Both the position numbers and the translations under genes were made by a program. This document shows positions 55,138 through 58,467 of a stretch of 58,467 nt of DNA, piece after piece. Position 1 is the stretch's first letter, and each line of letters begins with the position of its first letter. This DNA is from Calditrichia bacterium (GTDB lineage Bacteria; Calditrichota; Calditrichia; Calditrichales; Calditrichaceae): assembly GCA_026983775.1 (NCBI GenBank), contig JALSTK010000091.1, positions 1 to 58,467 on the forward strand, in the 5' to 3' direction. The notes beneath the pieces are model-generated. The model did no database searches. It was not told the DNA's origin and saw only the letters and a program-made list of their open reading frames with translations.

Positions 55138-55154
55138 CCCGATCATGTATCGGG
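55138..55154 (+). other. Short hairpin in the gap before the second receptor
   Basis: CCCGAT and ATCGGG arms flank a 5-base loop in the 168-base gap between the barrel gene and the second receptor. No T-run follows, so it is not a convincing terminator. It may be a leader structure or chance. Confidence 0.25.
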
Positions 55155-55245
55155 TAAAACGGCCCGACAAAGGGAAAAAATTTTGTTATTGTTTTTCGGA
55201 ACAGCCTTCATATGCAATTTTCGTACGAATGAGCACAGATTTTTC

Positions 55246-57999
55246 ATGAAAAAAAATATTAGTTTTGTCTTCATTCTATTTATTTGGTGCCTCTTATTTG
55301 TTCCTTTATTCGCTAAAGATAACGGATATATTGCCGGAAGGGTTCTGAGCGTAGGGAGCGACAGAGGATTACCGAAAGTTTTAGTGCGTATACAGGAACT
55401 GGACAGCTTAGTTTACAGCAATAAAGACGGATCATTTTTATTTAAAAATATTCATCCCGGAAGCTATACTCTTACTTTTATGGCACCCGGTTACGGCAAG
55501 ACGGTTTTATTAAATGTAAAGGTTGCAAAAGGACAAAGCTGGTATGATGTCATCTATTTACAGAAAAGCCTGAAAGAAGGGCGGCGATTTTATATCGGCG
55601 GGATAGAGGTAACGGCGGATCGGGAGCTTTTACCGGAAGAGCCGGCGACCACAACCAGGATTTCTTCCGGAGAAATCGAACATATTCAGGCATCAAGTCT
55701 GGGGGATATACTGGAATTAATTCCCGGTCAAAAATTTTCGAATCCCGGTCTGGAAAATGTGAAACAGATCGAGTTAAGACAATTGTCGACCACGGATGAG
55801 GCCAATCGCAATGCGGCCCTGGGTACGCAAATCCTGGTGGATGGAGTCCCCTTATCGAATAATGCCAATATGCAGATCGATACGGATCTAAATTTAGGAG
55901 GGGCTTATCGGGTTACGGCTAACTCCGGAATAGACCTCAGACAGATGCCTGCCGATAATATCAAAAGTATAGAAGTCATCCGGGGCATACCCTCGGCAAA
56001 GTATGGAGACTTGAGTGCCGGAGCCGTGGTCGTAGAAACCCAAAGCGGTTATACACCCTACCGGATAAAATATAAATACAATCCCCGGAATCATGAATAT
56101 AATGTGGCCGGTGGCTACCGTTGGACGAACCATTCGGCAAATTTTAATGTAAATTATGCCAAGAGCTTAAGAAATATACGTATTCCGGGAGATTCATACG
56201 CCAGAATCGGAGGTCAGATTAATTTTTTCTCTCACTTGTTTGAAAAAAAATTAGACTGGACCAACCGTTTCTATTATACCCGAACCCTGGATGAACAGAA
56301 AATACGGCCCGGTGATCTTTTACAGACCGTACGCTATAACCGCAATTACCAAATTCGTTTTAACACGAATTTTTTATATCGCTTTCAAAAAAAACAGAGG
56401 ATATCCGCTCTCTTTTCTGTAAACATGAATCGTCAGGATTCTTATATTAAGAGAATTGTAAGCCGGGATATCGGTGTCATTGGTACGCGATTACAGCCGG
56501 GCTTAAGCGAAGGGATTTTTGTTCAGCAATATCTTTCCAAATTATGGGTCAAAGGCCGGGCCTGGAATTTATTCGGTCAGCTGGTCTATAAAAATCAATT
56601 TTTAAGGGCCGGATTTTTCCATAAATGGGAAATCGGCTCTACTGTCCGCTACGAGTTCAATAACGGGCCGGGGCGTATCTTTGATTTAAATAAACCTCCG
56701 CGTAGTTTTGCCAATGAAGGAGACCGTCCGAGGCCTTACAGTTCTATACCTGGGTTGAACCAACTTTCGTTTTATGTCCAGGATGAACTGAGCGGACATG
56801 TCTGGCGGGATTTCTCTTTGCAATTCGGAAGCCGTCTGGATCTGTTCGGAGTGCACAGTTTCAGTAAGACGGATCACGGGACCTTCCTTAATCCACGATT
56901 GAATTTTGTGTACTATCTGACGCCGAAAACGCAGCTCCGTGCCGGCTATGGCAAGACGGCCAAATCTCCAACACTTAGTATGATCTATCCCAATCCCGTC
57001 TATTTTGATATCGTTGATTCCATGTACTACGATCCGCAAAATCCGCAGAATCGTCTCGCTATCGTCAATACGCAGGTTATCGACCGTACCAACCGGCATC
57101 TCCAGGCGTTCACTAGAGAGAAGATAGAAATGAGTCTGGACCAGCGCATTAAAGAGGTCGGTTTTTCTTTAACCTATTTTCAGGAGAAAACACGAAACGG
57201 TTTTGAGACTTCGGAATTTACACCGATTTCATTCGTAAAACATTCCTATCCCTACTGGCCGGATACGAAAATAAGCATTCCGAGCGACACGATACTTCTG
57301 GACTACAAAAGGGTAATCAACGGGGTGCAATCCCTTTCAGAAGGCTTGGAGCTGTCTGTTGTTACAAAGAAAATCCCTATGATTAATATCACTGTGAAAG
57401 TGGACGCTGCCTATCATGTCACTGAAAGTAGTTGGGGAAAAGAGCATTACCAGTATGGAGGACTGCGTCAGGTAAGTGGATTTAATGAAAAAATTATTCC
57501 TTATTGGCAGGCAACAGCCAGCAAAAGTGAGCAATTACTCATTCACTATCGATTCGATAGTACGGTCAAATCTCTGGGGTTATGGTTTACATTAAGCCTG
57601 CAGCAAATAGCCATGGAAAAAAACCGACTCACCGGATTATCCGATTCTCTGGCTCTGGGATACATCACGCAGGACGGGCAACGCCACGAAATTTCTCCGT
57701 CACAACGGGGCAGTGAAAAATATTCGGGCATTCGCAGAATCTTCGCGCAATATCAATCCACCTGGGAAAATATGCCCGATTTATGGCTGATGAATTTGCG
57801 GGTCAGCAAAGAATTATGGAAGGGCTCGGAAGTTTCTTTTTTTGTGAATAATTTATTGAATTACCGTCCGCTCTATTTAAGGAAACGTGTCCCTCCGGGT
57901 TCATTATCTTACCTTAGAAGGAATCCGGAAATTTTTTACGGAGTGGAATTAAGTACGGTTTTTGATGATTTGGTTAACTATATAAAGCGGTTTAACTAA
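55246..57999 (+). CDS. TonB-dependent outer-membrane receptor with CarboxypepD_reg-like domain (copy 2)
   Basis: 917 aa. A signal peptide (MKKNISFVFILF...PLFAK) is followed by a carboxypeptidase-regulatory-like domain (AGRVLSVGSDRGLPKVLVRIQ), the TonB-box-like GGIEVTA, and the plug with ELLPEEPATTTRISSGEI and EVIRGIPSAKYGDLSAGAVVVET. The barrel ends near VFDDLVNYIKRFN. It is clearly homologous to copy 1 over the whole length but well diverged, especially in the barrel, suggesting a different ligand. The frame is open to a TTG at 55183, but the ATG at 55246 starts the signal peptide. Its stop is directly adjacent to the next ATG (TAAATG), so it is coupled to the second DUF4876 gene. Confidence 0.9.
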   Translation: MKKNISFVFILFIWCLLFVPLFAKDNGYIAGRVLSVGSDRGLPKVLVRIQELDSLVYSNKDGSFLFKNIHPGSYTLTFMAPGYGKTVLLNVKVAKGQSWYDVIYLQKSLKEGRRFYIGGIEVTADRELLPEEPATTTRISSGEIEHIQASSLGDILELIPGQKFSNPGLENVKQIELRQLSTTDEANRNAALGTQILVDGVPLSNNANMQIDTDLNLGGAYRVTANSGIDLRQMPADNIKSIEVIRGIPSAKYGDLSAGAVVVETQSGYTPYRIKYKYNPRNHEYNVAGGYRWTNHSANFNVNYAKSLRNIRIPGDSYARIGGQINFFSHLFEKKLDWTNRFYYTRTLDEQKIRPGDLLQTVRYNRNYQIRFNTNFLYRFQKKQRISALFSVNMNRQDSYIKRIVSRDIGVIGTRLQPGLSEGIFVQQYLSKLWVKGRAWNLFGQLVYKNQFLRAGFFHKWEIGSTVRYEFNNGPGRIFDLNKPPRSFANEGDRPRPYSSIPGLNQLSFYVQDELSGHVWRDFSLQFGSRLDLFGVHSFSKTDHGTFLNPRLNFVYYLTPKTQLRAGYGKTAKSPTLSMIYPNPVYFDIVDSMYYDPQNPQNRLAIVNTQVIDRTNRHLQAFTREKIEMSLDQRIKEVGFSLTYFQEKTRNGFETSEFTPISFVKHSYPYWPDTKISIPSDTILLDYKRVINGVQSLSEGLELSVVTKKIPMINITVKVDAAYHVTESSWGKEHYQYGGLRQVSGFNEKIIPYWQATASKSEQLLIHYRFDSTVKSLGLWFTLSLQQIAMEKNRLTGLSDSLALGYITQDGQRHEISPSQRGSEKYSGIRRIFAQYQSTWENMPDLWLMNLRVSKELWKGSEVSFFVNNLLNYRPLYLRKRVPPGSLSYLRRNPEIFYGVELSTVFDDLVNYIKRFN

Positions 58000-58467
58000 A
58001 TGCAACGATTTGAAATTATCGTCATTATTTTTTTAGCATTTGTTCTTCTGCAAAAGTGTAAAAAAGAATTGACAACCGAAGGCTCCCGGCAATTTTCCAT
58101 CCGGGTTGTGACCACGGATACCAGTTTTGTAACCCGGCAAATCGGCAATACGAAGAGAGTGGCCGGAGCCGAATTGGAGCTTCATTCCGTAAACTATTCA
58201 ATTTCCTATAAGGCTGTAACCGATTCCGATGGTGTGGCTCTTATTTCAAATATCATTCCCGATATATATAATTGCAGTGCCAAGAAGGACTATTCCATGG
58301 AAATAGTTAAAGAATATATCGGACTTCAGGAGAGTATTACTTTGGTGGGAACGGTATCTTCCGTGGCTTTAAGCGATCCCGGAGATTCTTTACAGATCCT
58401 ACTGAAACCTGTTTTTGCTTCCAATCTGGTTATCAGCGAAATTTATTATAACGGTGCTTCCCCACCG
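58000..58467 (+). CDS. DUF4876 lipoprotein-like protein (copy 2, 3' truncated)
   Basis: 156 codons are visible before the window ends. It starts with a hydrophobic segment and a cysteine near residue 20 (LLQKC; the Lys before Cys is unusual for a lipobox). A beta-sandwich follows with SIRVVTTDTSF, VAGAELELHSV and VTDSDGVALISNIIPDIYN. It ends at LVISEIYYNGA, the beginning of the lamin-tail-like DUF4876 domain also seen in copy 1. It is translationally coupled to receptor copy 2. A DUF6850-type barrel is expected just beyond the right edge. Confidence 0.85.
   Translation, partial: MQRFEIIVIIFLAFVLLQKCKKELTTEGSRQFSIRVVTTDTSFVTRQIGNTKRVAGAELELHSVNYSISYKAVTDSDGVALISNIIPDIYNCSAKKDYSMEIVKEYIGLQESITLVGTVSSVALSDPGDSLQILLKPVFASNLVISEIYYNGASPP

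Noticed and set aside
55138-55154. Riboswitch or terminator before the second receptor
   Set aside because: There is only a single 6-bp hairpin without a T-run; no cobalamin- or TPP-riboswitch boxes were seen in the gap.
1-58467. tRNA, rRNA, CRISPR arrays, IS elements, phage genes
   Set aside because: No cloverleaf-like or rRNA-like sequence, no regularly spaced direct repeats and no transposase or integrase motifs were recognised on either strand; a covariance-model search would be needed to exclude small RNAs.

Overview
The window is a gene-dense (about 45% G+C by eye) bacterial chromosome segment from a Gram-negative member of the Fibrobacterota-Chlorobiota-Bacteroidota (FCB) superphylum. 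My best guess is Calditrichota or a close relative. Families typical of Bacteroidota are present: TonB-dependent receptors with carboxypeptidase-like regulatory domains, DUF4876, DUF6850-like barrels, DUF4292 and a PorV-like barrel. However, many genes have purine-rich Shine-Dalgarno sites and sigma70-type TTGACA/TAAATT promoters, and two promoters look sigma54-type. Bacteroidota proper mostly lack SD sites and use a different promoter consensus. I see no rRNA, tRNA, CRISPR array, IS element or phage gene; nearly all ORFs look intact.

Layout. 1-5400: 3' end of a DUF4097 protein, ornithine aminotransferase (rocD), a dicarboxylate/amino-acid symporter, a PilZ protein, a possible small basic protein and an FGE-like lipoprotein. 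5521-9741: a ZraPSR-like unit of sensor kinase, NtrC-family regulator and a Spy/ZraP-type periplasmic protein, with sigma54-like promoters before the kinase and before the periplasmic protein. 9757-15300: a tricorn-protease homologue, a MATE exporter and a 3-methyladenine glycosylase. 15352-23633: a minus-strand run of glycosyltransferases with a YfhO membrane protein, then a DUF4292 lipoprotein and a TPR lipoprotein. 24072-27433: a PBP1A-type peptidoglycan synthase convergent with an EnvC-like amidase activator. 27423-34779: a PorV-like barrel, flavin reductase, aldo/keto reductase, AAEx-type transporter, PHP phosphatase, DUF2520 protein and a very acidic unknown protein. 34930-42137: a long tightly packed minus-strand run, lepA-lepB-hemW-TPR-'AsnB-like'-yjbQ. 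42302-48433: plus-strand housekeeping genes uppS, folC, rho, rpmE, DUF1385 and prfA. 48437-49427: two small membrane proteins.

49534-58467 (right edge) is the most distinctive region. It holds two copies of an uncharacterised outer-membrane module: TonB-dependent receptor, DUF4876 lamin-tail-like lipoprotein and DUF6850-like barrel, followed by a second, divergent receptor and a second DUF4876 gene that runs off the window. The receptors are paralogues sharing an unusual conserved plug-entry segment. The substrate is unknown.

The two most useful leads are this duplicated receptor/DUF4876/barrel module and the self-contained sigma54 two-component envelope-stress unit. All product names come from reading the sequence; no database search was run.
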